Program-made: the position numbers and the translations under genes | Part shown: piece after piece, positions 20,405-31,823 of the stretch | Layout of the letters: each line of letters begins with the position of its first letter | Position numbering within the stretch: position 1 is the first letter of the stretch | The notes under the pieces: model-generated | What the model was told of the DNA's origin: nothing | Database searches by the model: none | The model's input: the letters and a program-made list of their open reading frames with translations, nothing else | NCBI RefSeq assembly: GCF_030052815.1 | Contig: NC_079499.1 | Span: 102,024,480-102,088,479 of the forward strand | Direction: 5' to 3' | DNA from: Hevea brasiliensis | Taxonomy: Eukaryota > Streptophyta > Magnoliopsida > Malpighiales > Euphorbiaceae | DNA: 64,000 bases

Positions 20405-21724
20405 ATGGCTCCTGCGAAGAGATTTGCAAGGAGGATCGGCTCTTCTTCAAGACAAAGAGGAGAATCCTCACCTTCTCCACCCCAGCCTCCAACCCAACGC
20501 CCAAGAACGAGGGTAGCCACTCCCCAACCATCTCAACAAGCCCCTCCACCACCGCAACCACAGCCACAACCCGCTCCACAACCCGAAATCTCTATTCCTT
20601 GGGGATTTCGATATGATGCCCATAAAGCAATGTGCACCCAACTTCATGCTCAAAAAATATCTTCCACCAAATATATAGATTTTATGCTTTTAGAGCAAAT
20701 CGGGTTGCAAGAAGAAATCAATGGTCTACTTGACAGCATTGGGTGGACAAGGTTCGCCCAACTCCAATTTTCGGCTTACAAAGACACAACACTGGAATTT
20801 TTGGGTAGCTTAAAGGCCAACTTATGGTCCACCGACATGGAAGACAGGGGCAAAATTGAGTTTCGCCTACTTGGTGTAGACCGGGTAATGAATATGGACG
20901 AGTTCAATGCCATATTTGGCTTTGACAGTATCGGCCACTAATAAATCCTAAGGAACTGCATGTTGTATGACAACATCAACTTTTGGGATTCCATTGCACC
21001 AAACACAGAGCCCTATAACTCCAGCAAATCCAAACCAACTGGCATCACTAGTCCAGCATTACGATACATGCATTGGTTCGTCGCCAACACCATCATGGGC
21101 CGTGGAGACAGCCTTGGCGTTGTCAACGCTAGTGAGCTATTTTTCCTTTAGGGCATGGTCATTGGGCAGCGGTGTAGCAATGGCTTTTTCTTGTGCTACC
21201 ATCTCCGACGCCTTTGCCATCAGCCTACCGGGCACATAGTTCTTGGAGGCCTTGTCACCACCATTGCCCTCCACTTCGGCTTTGTTCCAAGACATCACAG
21301 ACTGCGCTTTATTACTGAAACATCGAGAATTGATCAAACTATCTGTATATCCATGGGGATATGTAAAAAGGTGGGCAACAAATACTACTTGGTGGATGCT
21401 AAAGAAAACACCATCCCTCGGAGAGACGAAGCAAGGGAGGGACTCGGTGAGACTTCATAGCCTCAAGAAGAAGGGCAAGAGCGGATGTTCAAAGAGTCCC
21501 CTGTTCGAGTGCCTCCATACACACCACCATCGATAAACCCAGTCCTTGCATACCTGCAGTGCATGGAGACCACAATATACGACAGGATGCGAGCTATCGA
21601 GGACAGCCTCCAGGAAGCACACAACAAGCTGGACATTCTAATGGACAAACTAGATGAGGAGGATGAGGAGAAAGAGGAGCAAGGATCACCAGTATCACCA
21701 TCATCATTATCAGAGGCCTTTTAG
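20405..21724 (+). pseudogene. ATHILA ORF-1 family protein, env-position ORF (copy 1)
   Basis: A single frame of 440 codons runs from the ATG at 20405 (context CCCATGG) to the end at 21724. Its stops are a TAA pair at 20939-20944, TAG at 21149 and TAG at 21458; copy 2 has Gln and Trp at the first and third of these. The N-terminus is basic and then Pro/Gln-rich; the core (EEINGLLDSIGWTRFAQLQF, TTLEFLGSL, IEFRLLGVDRVMNMDEFNAIFGF) is the ATHILA ORF-1 family pattern; the end is acidic and coiled (METTIYDRMRAIEDSLQEAH). It occupies the position of an envelope gene, but I see no convincing membrane anchor. Role unknown. Confidence 0.8.
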
Positions 21725-21854
21725 AGATTGGACTATAAGATAGGATCTTTATTGTAATATCTTACATGCCCTAGTCTTAACTTGCAACCATAGGTCTCTT
21801 TTATTTGCTTTATGTTCAAAAATTTTTCATGCTTAATAAATATTATGCTTCCTT

Positions 21855-24800
21855 TGTAACACCCCTATATTCGGTAGTGCATTCTATTATTCCGATGACC
21901 AGTGTCTGTCCGGACAGCTAGAATGCCTAGAACTACATTTAAAAGTTAGTGAGGAGACATAAAATAATGAAATACAAGAAAAAAAATACAAGAAAAATAA
22001 AGGAAAAATAATAGCAATGAAATGTAACCAAGTTAAACGACCCGAGAACCATAGCGATAGGTGACCGCACTGGGAAGTTGCGGCGTGGACCGTTGACTAG
22101 CCCTGGACTGCGGGGAACCCTGAAAAATATTTTTAAGACTTAAATAAATATCTATTGAAGTATAAATGTCATTATAAATATCAAAGAAAGATTAATAAAT
22201 TAGTACAAAGAAAGACGAGAAATCGAGAAAATGATAAAACTCGGTGTTACCGAAAAATTGGAAATATAACCCAAATAGGGGCATTGTGATCATTTGACAC
22301 CCTGAGTTGCCTTTTGACCTAAATGTCCATTAAAAATAAATGATATTACACTTGGAAAATGTCATAAAAAATTAAAATAGTGGTACATAATCTAAATAGC
22401 AAAAGATAAGAGGAAAATGTGGGAAATTAGAAATTTTGGAATAAACAAACCATATAATTGAATTTAGTGCTCCACTAACATCTTCAAAGTGGACCTTTAA
22501 TCAGCATATGGGCAAAAGATTCTATCTTCTTCAACCTTGGGAAAATCCAGCCGAAACACCATGGGAGAAAACCTCCATAGCCGTCCATGGTGAGAGCTCC
22601 ATGCAAGCATGTTCTAGCCACTTTTTCTACTAGGTTCCTTCATTAACTTTGCTCCTCACCTTGCAAGGAAGAGTTTGATAGCAATTTTAAGAAGTTTAGT
22701 GAGGTTTTGATCAAGCTTCAAAAGTGGTAAGTGAGTGTTTTTAATTCTTGTTTCATTAAAAGTGTAACCAAGGTTGTGGGTAGTTGATTTATGGAAGAAT
22801 TTTTGATGTTGATGATTGAATGGTGATACACCATTTTGGCAGCCATGGAAACTCACTATTATAGTTTGTTTTTACTTGTTTATGATTGTTTAAGATGTTG
22901 GTATAAGTGTTTATGTATATAGAAATAATTTGGATAATGTATACTAAGTGTATGTGTGATAGTGCACTTGATTTGTAAACTTGGAAAAGTGAAAATGGAA
23001 GTTGATGGGTATGTGTAAACTTATGGCAGCCTCATGAAGAAGATTGAAGTGTTTAAGTTCATGAAATTATTATTGAATTATGTTGTTATTGATGGCAGCA
23101 TGTATATGTGTATAATGGTTTGGAATTTGGTATGTAAATGGGGTATGTCCATGTAGTTAAATGGTGTAAATGAACTTTAGAAAATTCTGTGTTATAGTGT
23201 GCATATTAAAAATGATCACAAGCTGTCCAAAATGACCAAAATGTGTTGTTAAATGTGTTAATGGTAAGGTACAAACTAGAATTGGCATGAAGGAAGTAAT
23301 TTGGTAAGTGTTGAATATGCAATTGGTAAATGATGAGGAGTGTGTAGTAGGGCAGTGTATGTTTTGGCTTAGAACCTTAAGTGTATGACTCCAATTGGTA
23401 TGAGACCAATTGTAGGTGAAACTAGGCACAAAAAGTGCCAACTTCATTGTGGAATCTTACCTAAATTCTGCCTAGAAGGTGACTTGAAAAATAACCAAAT
23501 CCAGATTAGTGACTTGAAAGCCTGAAAATTGACTATTTGGGTAGTAGTTAGTGTTTTGGCCATAACTCACTCAAAACAGGTCCAATTGACCTAAAATTTT
23601 TACCATGAATAGTTTAGACATATATCTACAATTCTTATGAAGACACCAAAGCCCAGAAATGGCCAGAACCAAGCCAAATAGCTTGCACAAGTTCAGGTCC
23701 AAAAACTGGTTGAACCAAAAGTGACCTAAAAATGACCTAAAGTTACCATTTTAGTGCATTCTGTCCAGCATTGGTAAATTGACCATAACTTGGTATACAC
23801 AACTCAGAATGACCTAAAATTTTGCCCCGCGTGCAATAAGACATAGACCTACAAGTTTGTAGTTTGGACCAAAACTTGAAAACTGAGGCAACTAGGTCAT
23901 TTGGCTAGGTCAAATTAGTATACCGAAATCTAGCAAATTGCAATAAAATGCAAAATACTTGAAAGTGAATTTGGTAACATGTACCAACACTAAAAGTCTA
24001 TAAAATGTGATATATTGGTAACATTAAACCTAATCCACTTAGAATGTATCGAGGGTCAACATTTTAGGTTGACTAAGGAAAATAATAGAATTCAATAAAT
24101 TAATTATTAAGCCTTATTGTTAGAGACAATTTAAATGAGTACTGAAACGCTTCAAATTGTGTATTTCAGTTAGCAAAGACTCAGGGAAGGGAAGGAAACA
24201 CTGAGTCAGGGCCAAGAGACATTTATCAGAGGTTTGTGCACAACAGTTATTTCTTTTGAATTTTTCAATTGAAATAAATTATGACTATTTGTATGTTATT
24301 GTTTTAATTGTGAAAAAATTATTTGAATGATATTTGATGGATACTTATTGATTGAAAAACATTGTAAATGGTTTGAAACCACAGCTATCATGTATATTGA
24401 TTGAATTCCTCACTAGCTCGTCTAGTGGGATGAATTGACTTTGAATTCCCTCTCTGGCTGCAGTGTTGAGGTGTGTGCCTGTTGAGGACGAATAGAATGA
24501 GTGCTCATATTATTTCTAGCTAGCTATGTTATTCCTAAATGGTTTGAAACCACAGCTATCATGTATATTGATTGAATTCCTCACTAGCTCGTCTAGTGGG
24601 ATGAATTGACTTTGAATTCCCTCTCTGGCTGCAGTGTTGAGGTGTGTGCCTGTTGAGGACGAATAGAATGAGTGCTCATATTATTTCTAGCTAGCTATGT
24701 TATTCCTCACTAGCCATCAGCTTTTGGGATGAATTGGACTATGGGATCATGATTAAGCTGTGTGTGTGATTTATTGATATTTATTGCGATATTGTGAAAT

Positions 24801-25582
24801 GGAGTTTAAATTCTTTATTACATTTACTGTCTTTGAATTTAACTATGGTTTTAAGTATCCACTATTCATACGACTTATGATTTATGATTTAAAGTTACAA
24901 TTTGTTAATGTAGTGTACCACTGAGACATTGGCTCAGCAATAGCTTTTCATTGCTGTCGCAGGTAGACAGACTGACAAGGCAATAGACTAAGCTGCTAGT
25001 GCTACATTAAGAGTTCATCGGGTATATTGAGTATACCATACTTTGCATTTTGTATTGTAATGTATGTTCACTGAATGTATATATTATTCTTGGTTTTGAG
25101 TAGTTGTAAATTAAAATTGTACATTGAAGTTGTAAAATAATTTGTAAATTATTTTGACTTGTAAATATTGTGATATATTTCTTTTATCTCAGCTTTTGAA
25201 AACGCTGAAAAATTATTGTAGATTTGAGTTGACAAATGTTGAAAAACTTATTGTGTTGATTAGATATTGGAGTTGGGGGGATTGAATAAAATATTGGAAG
25301 TGCTTTTTACAGGTTTTTGAAGAACTGTTTTATTCAAAATACAGATGGCACTTTGCCAAAATTTTTACAAAAAATATTAATTCTTCAAATGTATTATCTG
25401 GTTTCACTTCAGTTAAAATTTTTTTTAACACCTGTAAATAGTGCTCACCACTGTAAAATGAAGTAAGAAAAGGTTTAAAATCCCTTGTAGTGTATTTAAT
25501 GGGTTATCAGTAGACAAAGTTGGTAATTCATTAGGTATACTATGGGATCATGTTATGCCTTACAGAGGGGTAGGGTGTGACA
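21855..25582 (+). mobile_element. Solo LTR C (chromovirus-type, TSD TCCTT)
   Basis: It starts TGTAACACCCCTATATTCGG at 21855 and ends GGTAGGGTGTGACA at 25582, with TCCTT on both sides (21850-21854 and 25583-25587). It is 3728 bp and has no internal coding region or second LTR, so it is a solo LTR. It has a consensus donor GTG|GTAAGT at 22724-22732 and an acceptor-like GCTGTCGCAG at 24953-24962. It interrupts the Athila region downstream of ORF-1. The remainder is AT-rich and non-coding. Confidence 0.9.
24366..24707 (+). repeat. 171-bp direct tandem duplication inside solo LTR C
   Basis: 24366-24536 and 24537-24707 appear identical by eye, both running from AAATGGTTTGAAACCAC to GTTATTCCT. The other LTRs of the family have one copy, so the duplication is young and specific to this insertion, or an assembly artefact. 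Confidence 0.85.
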
Positions 25583-26188
25583 TCCTTAAAATTTTTGTAC
25601 GCTTGATCTGATCTTGCACATTATATTGACATTGAGGATAATGTCTAGTTTGAGTTTTGGGGGGGGGGGGGGGGGATACATTTGCACTTGCATATCATTA
25701 TATGCACATCACTGCATTGTTTAAATTCAGCTAAATTATTCTTGTGTATCCAAATTTTTGAGAACTTTTGAAAATTTTTGGATTGTAAATTGTGAAAATT
25801 AGCACTATAACCAAATTTTTTGTAAGCTAATAATTGGACTCCACTGGATAGAGGAATGAACGTATCTAGATGGGCAAAAAGGGATTTTAACATGTTGTTT
25901 GTGAAGAAGCTAATCTCTTTTATGGAACTAGACTAGTTAAACCTCTTCATAACTATTAATTTATCACATTGAACTTGTAAAATTAGGAGAACAAATTTTG
26001 AAACACAAGCAAACTCAAAAAAATTGCCTCACTAGCTCTAGAACATATCTCTCGAACCTATCGAGGCAAAATCCTAGCATATGTTTGATGAAGAGATGAT
26101 TAAGGCATTCTTTGATACAGCCTTACTAAGCCTTAGCCACCCCTAAATTAAAATGTATATCCCTTGTAGCAAACTTGAAGCCTATGTT

Positions 26189-26580
26189 TGTAACGGCCCG
26201 GCCCACTAGTGATATTGTTCGCTCTGGACCGAAGCCCTCACGGTTTTAAAACGCGTCACTAGGGGTTACGAACCTCCAACTTATAAACCCAGCATCTTTC
26301 TTGTGTTTTGCCGATGTGGGATTTGCCTAGGGTGTTACAATCCACCCCCCTTATGGGACTCAGCATCTTCGCTGAGGTTTGCCCCACCATCGCTCAAGGT
26401 TGCACGCGAACCTAACTCTGATATCACAAATGTAACGGCCTAGCCCACTAGTGATATTGTCCGCTCTGGACCGAAGCCCTGACGTTTTAAAATGCATCAC
26501 TAGGGGTTACGAACCTCCAACTTATAAACCCAACATCTCTCCCGTGTTTTGCCGATGTGGGATTTGCCTAGGGTGTTACA
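26189..26580 (-). mobile_element. TRIM (terminal-repeat retrotransposon in miniature), TSD ATGTT
   Basis: Two terminal repeats, 26189-26339 (151 bp) and 26431-26580 (150 bp), flank a 91-bp interior. Read on the minus strand each starts TGTAACACCCTAGGCAAATC and ends GGCCGTTACA. The interior begins with TGATATCAGAGTTAGG, close to the tRNA-iMet primer site TGGTATCAGAG, and ends with the purine tract AAGGGGGGTGGAT. ATGTT flanks both ends (26184-26188 and 26581-26585). It codes for nothing and would depend on proteins of other elements. Confidence 0.93.
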
Positions 26581-27403
26581 ATGTTCATCCCTTAAAATTT
26601 ATTGCTTACCCATGTTATTCACCTAGACCCTAACCTAAACAACTACCATACCCTTTTGAGGAAGCAAAAAGCATAAAGAAAATGAAGAGAGGATGTGGAA
26701 CTCAAGAAAGAATGCGAGTGTGCAATTAAAACCAAAGAAAAATTTGCCTTTCTAACCCATTAAACGTAATGAATTTGAGGGAGAGGACAAAAAGGAAAAA
26801 GAAAAGAAGTCCCGAGATAAGTGTCATGGAAGCATGCTTGACAATATAAAAAGCCAAAAGCCTTTCCTCTCCACATAAAATATGTAGAAGCGAACTCAGT
26901 ATACTTGGATTTAATGCATACATGCTATCCTCATATTTGCATTCCCTAAAAACCTTTCATTGGCAACCAAGTTTATCCCTCTAGCCCCATTACAACCCTT
27001 CTAAAGATGTTTTGATCTTTTGAAAAAGCATATGCTACATTAGTGGAGATAGAAAATTGAGATATGCCTATGGAGTTAGAATTGAAATATTTCATCTCAA
27101 TTACTTATGAAAGAGGCAGATTTGGGGTAGTTAGTGTTTCTTAATTCTATCCCGATAAAACAGGTTATTTGTGGCTTATTAATGGTCTTGTATAGAGGAA
27201 TAATTAGTCGAAACACCATGAAACGAAGTGAAGTTCCAAACAAGCAGCTGTTAGAACCCTTATGCCTTGAAAGAGGGGAGTTGGTATGAAGGTTGGAGGA
27301 GTTCAATTCTATGCTTATTAAATTGATGATTGTATTCCTAAGTATCCCCTGAAATGTGCTTTAAAACAGAGTTTTGTTTTGCTTGAGGACAAGCAAAATT
27401 TTG

Positions 27404-27416
27404 AGCTTGGGGGTAT
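27404..27416 (+). other. Athila polypurine tract
   Basis: GAGCTTGGGGGTA lies directly before the 3' LTR start at 27418, the usual Athila arrangement. Confidence 0.7.
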
Positions 27417-27417
27417 T

Positions 27418-29024
27418 TGATACACTTGAATTGTATATATATTTTTGAGCACATTTGTATTCTAAATCATAGCATTTAGGCAAGTATTTTCATGCATAGT
27501 AGTTGATTTTATTAGTGTTCATAAATTCTATTGCCAAGCCCTTAATTCTATGTTTTCTGTATTATTTCAGGTGTTTGGGTGAAGCCCCAAAGGATGGGAG
27601 TGCAAAGGAAAGCTTGGAGAGGTAAAAAGACAAAGAATTGCTGCTGATACAAAGTACACAGGGCGTGTAAACCAAGCCCCATTCCCGTGTAACCCTCTGC
27701 CAGAAGAAAGTCAAGAGAATCGATGAGAAACACAAGTGCACGGGTCGTGTAAACAGACTCGTGTAATTTGCAGGGACCCGTGTAAGTCTCTGCCCGGCGC
27801 AAGCTTGAAGAACCTTATGGGAACAACAGTACACGGCCTGTGTAATCAGGCCCGTGTAGTTGGCACAGACTTGTGTAACTTTATGTGCTAAAATAAGACC
27901 ACGTGATTCTCCTCCAGCAAGTTACACAGCCTTACTTTGCGGGACCCATGTAGTGACACACGAGCCGTGTACTATGCTGCAGCCTGTTTTTTGACTCGAA
28001 TTCCCCTCCTGTTTTCTGATTCGAACGGGACTCCTAAAGCCTTTTGGACTCAAAATGACCTAACCCTAGAGCAACCAATATAAATAAAAACGAAAACATC
28101 AGGAAGAGAGGTTGGTCACTGTCATCGGGACTGCTGCTGAAGGTTGTTGTTGTCGGGCTCTACATCAGTACCAAAAGAAGTTTCCTAGCTGAAGCTCCAC
28201 AAGATCAAAGCTGCAAACTCTCTTTGGTTCCTTCGTTTCATCTCCTTAGACAGATTTTTACTATTTATTTCTTTTGCATAACTCTTTTTTTATTGTTCTT
28301 ACTTTTTATCATGACATTTGCTGAACTCACCATGAGTGAGTAGTTTTCTTATTCTGGATTTGGGAGAGTAGCTCTTGTAATTATTATTATGGATGAACAC
28401 TGAGTTTTATTTATTAGATTTAAGATTTGTTTCTTGATTTAATTTCTTGCGATCTTAATGCATGCTATGTGTTGGTACCCACTTAGTTATGATTGTAGAT
28501 GTTAATTGAAGGACTGAAAGGTGAAGATTAACATTAGAAAATCAAGATTTTGAACCTAGGAATTCTGACCTAGACATAGGCTGATACCTTTGTGGAACCT
28601 AAAAATTGGTCAAAGGTCTTAAAGGATTTTAATTAATTTGATCACCATTAAAGTAGGGTTCGAGTTAATTAGAATATACCCTAGATGCATTGAGAGAGGA
28701 TTTAGGATAGCTTAGGACTGATTTCCATCAAGGAAAACGATCCTAAATTCAGTAAATAAACGAGATAACATCCCTAGTATGATTCAAGTGTGAAATCTTA
28801 ATTCCAGAATTGCTTCAAATAAATCATTTCATTTTAAGTTTACCATTTTAATTTTTAAAGTTAACAAACTTCATTCCCTAAGTATTCGATAGCCTAGACA
28901 GTCAAGATATCTGTGTAGATTGGTACTTGCTAAACAAAATTCCTCGTGGGAATAATACTCTACTTATCACTTTATTACTTGTTAGCGATACGTGCACTTG
29001 CGGTGATTGCAAAATAGCGAAACA
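27418..29024 (+). mobile_element. Athila copy 1, 3' LTR
   Basis: 1607 bp, matching the 5' LTR in length and in all landmarks: palindrome cluster 27655-27975, TATAAATA at 28079-28086, end GCGAAACA at 29024. ATTTT follows. Confidence 0.92.
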
Positions 29025-29798
29025 ATTTTCAGTACCATATTTGAATAAACGTGACTTGATTTATGCATAAGATTTTATTTTAGTATGTTGTGCACCATTG
29101 AGTCATAGTACTGAGTTATGATTGTTTATTGCTGTCGCAGATTGAGAGACTAGTAGAGAAACGGAGTGAGTTGTTGAGGATTTGAGAGCTACCTCTGGAC
29201 CTTTTCTCGAGTATAATTTTATACCCTGATTGTACATGTTTATTTTGATTTAATTAACTATATGTATATTTATAAATTAGTCATGAGCAGTTGTACAGAT
29301 TTTGTAATAATGTTATTTTAGATTTTCTGATGTAATTTAGATTGATGAATGTAAATTAATGTTTCTTGAATGGAATGTAAATGAAAACTATTTAGTATTG
29401 ATTCTGAAATATTTGAGTAGGAAATCGATTTAAATTGTGGAGACTGGAGGAAATTGTGCTGATTTGAGTTATAATGGTGGCTGTGATTTGATGAAGTGTT
29501 ATATTGGAAGTGTTTTCTACAGGTTAAATTTTTTGTTTTCTCAAATACAGCCAGCACTTTGCCAAAATTTTTCCAAAATTTGCGGAAAAATAAAAACGGA
29601 CAAAAATTTTATCAAAACTTTAAACTTCAAGTAAATGTTTTTAATACCTGCTAGAAAAGCTCACCATTTTCAAAAAGTAAGAAAATTATTTTAAAATCCC
29701 TTGTAGTGTATTTAATGGGTTATCGGTAAACGAAGTCGGTAATTCATTAGGTATACTACGGGATCATTTTATGCCTTACAGAGGGGTAAGGTGTGACA
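29025..29798 (+). mobile_element. Tekay-type 5' LTR, second segment
   Basis: After the duplicated ATTTT the Tekay LTR resumes, matching 37385-38153. It has the acceptor-like GCTGTCGCAG at 29131-29140 and ends GTGTGACA at 29798. Both LTRs carry a short-segment GGGTATAATTTTATACCCTG inverted repeat near 29212-29234. Confidence 0.85.
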
Positions 29799-29806
29799 TG
29801 TTTTAG

Positions 29807-29818
29807 TGGTATCAGAGC
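29807..29818 (+). other. Tekay-type primer binding site (tRNA-iMet)
   Basis: TGGTATCAGAGC lies eight bases after the 5' LTR end and is complementary to the initiator tRNA-Met 3' end, the standard primer of Tekay/Del elements. 29819-29986 is the untranslated leader. Confidence 0.93.
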
Positions 29819-29986
29819 AAATTTTTAAAGTATGTTTTGACTTGTGAATTTGTCTATTTCTTTGATAAGTACAACTGCTCAATGTCTTTATTTGATACAT
29901 ACAGTGCATTACATTATAAATATGAACTAACAGACAGAAATCTCCTTGTGTTATTTGTCTAGGAGATATCCTAACCCCAATTTGAA

Positions 29987-31172
29987 ATGGAAGAAGGGGA
30001 TTGCTCAGTTGAGCAATTTATTGAGGCTGAGGCACAAGAGGAAGCCCCAGCTCTTCAAAATGTCAGTGGTTCAGTGGCACCAACCCCACAAATGCCGCAG
30101 TTTCCTACGCAATTTGTCCAGCAGATGGCTACAATATTCCAACAGATGGCTAGAAGTATGCCTGCTCAAGCTCCACTTCAGTCACCTGTGGTGCAACCTC
30201 AGGCTCCAGCCTCACAATATGACAAGCTATTGAAATATGGGGCTATAGAATTCAAGGGTATAGTAGACCCTTTAGAGGAAGAGTAGTGGTTAGAGAGAAT
30301 GGATAGAGTATTCAAGAAACTGCACTGCCCAGATGAATTGAAGTTTGAATATTTAGTGTCTTTGCTGTAAGGGGATGTGTATGACTGGTGGAAGACCATC
30401 CCCCACAGTTTGGTGAAACCTCCAGTATTGACTTGGGATGACTTCATCAGAGAGTTCAGACAGAAATATATCCCAGATGCATATGTGGATCAGAAGCTAC
30501 AAGAAGTTTTAAGTCTGAAGCAAGGGAATCGGTTTGTGGCAGAGTATGAAAGGGAGTTCTCCCTCTTAAGCTGTTATGCAGGGAGTCTCCTATCTACTAG
30601 TAGAGAAAGATGTAAGAGGTTTGAGACCGATTTGAAGTCCAGTCTGAGGATGCAAGTAGTTGGATTCAGACATAATAACTTCTCTGAGCTCATCTCTCAA
30701 GCACTTGAGTTAGAAAGAATTGAGTCAGAAGCGGCACCAGTGAAAGAGAAAACAGAGAAGACAAAGAAATCAGAAAAAGAGAAAAGTGGAAAGGCAGTGG
30801 ATCAAAGTTCCAGTGGCAATACTGAAAAAAAAAAAGAAATTTGGGGGATCAGGCAGAGGTGGAAGGTCTGGTAGAGGTAGATTTTTTGGGCAAAGACCAC
30901 CTTGGTCTGGTCAGCAGATGTCTGGGAGTTCTCACCCTCCCCACCCTTGTGAGACATGTGGCAAGACCCATAGTGAGATATGTTATTGGGCTACAGGAGC
31001 CTGTTTTAATTACGGAGGTATGGGGCATCTAGCTAAGGATTATACTAGTGCCTGTAGATTTGGGCCACCTCCTACTACTGTAGAAGAATCCACCCAGAGT
31101 TTTGCTACTAGAGGTTCACAACTGGTTAGCAGAGGAAGAGGCAGAGGTAGAGGCAGCACTTCAGGCAGTTAA
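29987..31172 (+). pseudogene. gag: Tekay-type gag
   Basis: The frame starting at 29987 runs through a Gln/Pro-rich N-terminus, stops at TAG 30284 and TAA 30368, and continues with YDWWKTIPHS, TWDDFIREFRQKYIPD and LKQGNRFVAEYEREFSLL, the Retrotrans_gag core. A run of 11 A (about 30826-30836) is followed by a frame change into a Gly/Arg-rich tail with CETCGKTHSEICYW and a zinc knuckle. The knuckle reads CFNYGGMGHLAKDY, so two of the expected Cys in CX2CX4HX4C are Tyr, which would abolish zinc binding. Gag would build the particle and bind RNA. Confidence 0.85.
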
Positions 31173-31199
31173 GGTACTGTTAACCAATCAGAACAAGGG

Positions 31200-31823
31200 A
31201 GTGCTCCGGCCAGAGTTTACACGATGAGACAGCGAGAAGAGGTATAGACTTTGGATATTGTGGTAGGTACATTTTCTATCTCTGATCAAGAAGTATTTGT
31301 CTTGTTTGATCCGGGTTCTACCCACTCATATGTTAGTGCTAGCATAGCCAGTTCCCTTGCTGTTCCGTGTGTTAAAATGGGGTTTGAGGTGCTAGAAACT
31401 AGTCCGTTAGGACAAGAGGTCCGAGTCAATAGAATCTATAGAGATTGTCCTTTGGTGATCAAATGACATATTTTTCTGTCAGATTTGATCGAAATACCCT
31501 TCAGAGATTATGATATCATCTTGGGCATGGATTGGTTAGCCAGGCATCATGCAATGATTAACTATAGACTGAAGACAGTCACTTTTGGTTTCCCTCAATA
31601 TGGTGATGTGGTAATACACGGGGAGAGGCAGTTACTGCCATCAAATATCATTTCAGCTGCACTAGCCAGAAAGATGATCAGAAAAGGGTGTGAAGCATAC
31701 TTGGCACATGTGATAGACATCCAAGTGGGGAGTCCAGTATTGAGGGACATCCCTACAGTATGTGACTTTTCGGATGTGTTCCCTGATGAGTTGCCAGGAT
31801 TACCTCCGGAAAGAGAGGTGTAG
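31200..31823 (+). pseudogene. Tekay-type aspartic protease
   Basis: The active-site region reads VFVLFDPGSTHSYVSASIA; DPGST is usual for Tekay proteases. After a TGA at 31464-31466 the same frame continues with DYDIILGMDWLARHHAMI, the flap-distal conserved block. The linker to RT ends at a TAG (31821-31823). Confidence 0.85.

Larger units (their letters stand above)
25583..27417 (+). other. Athila 3' untranslated region
   Basis: Non-coding region between ORF-1 and the 3' LTR. It contains a run of 17 G at 25659-25675, the TRIM at 26189-26580, and CTTGAGGACAAGCAAAATTT just before the polypurine tract. The homologous region of copy 2 (51525-53134) keeps the same features without the TRIM. Confidence 0.75.
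12393..29024 (+). mobile_element. Full-length Athila-type Ty3-gypsy element (copy 1)
   Basis: Both LTRs (12393-13999 and 27418-29024) start TGATACACTT, end AACA, and are each 1607 bp long. The flanks carry the perfect duplication ATTTT (12388-12392 and 29025-29029). Internal order: primer site TGGCGCTGTTGTCGGGGA, gag, protease, RT, RNase H, integrase, palindrome array, internal TATA box, ATHILA ORF-1 gene, poly-G tract, polypurine tract. Excluding solo LTR C and the TRIM it is about 12.5 kb, normal for Athila. It sits in the Tekay-type 5' LTR. Numerous stops and at least five frameshifts inactivate it. Confidence 0.93.
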
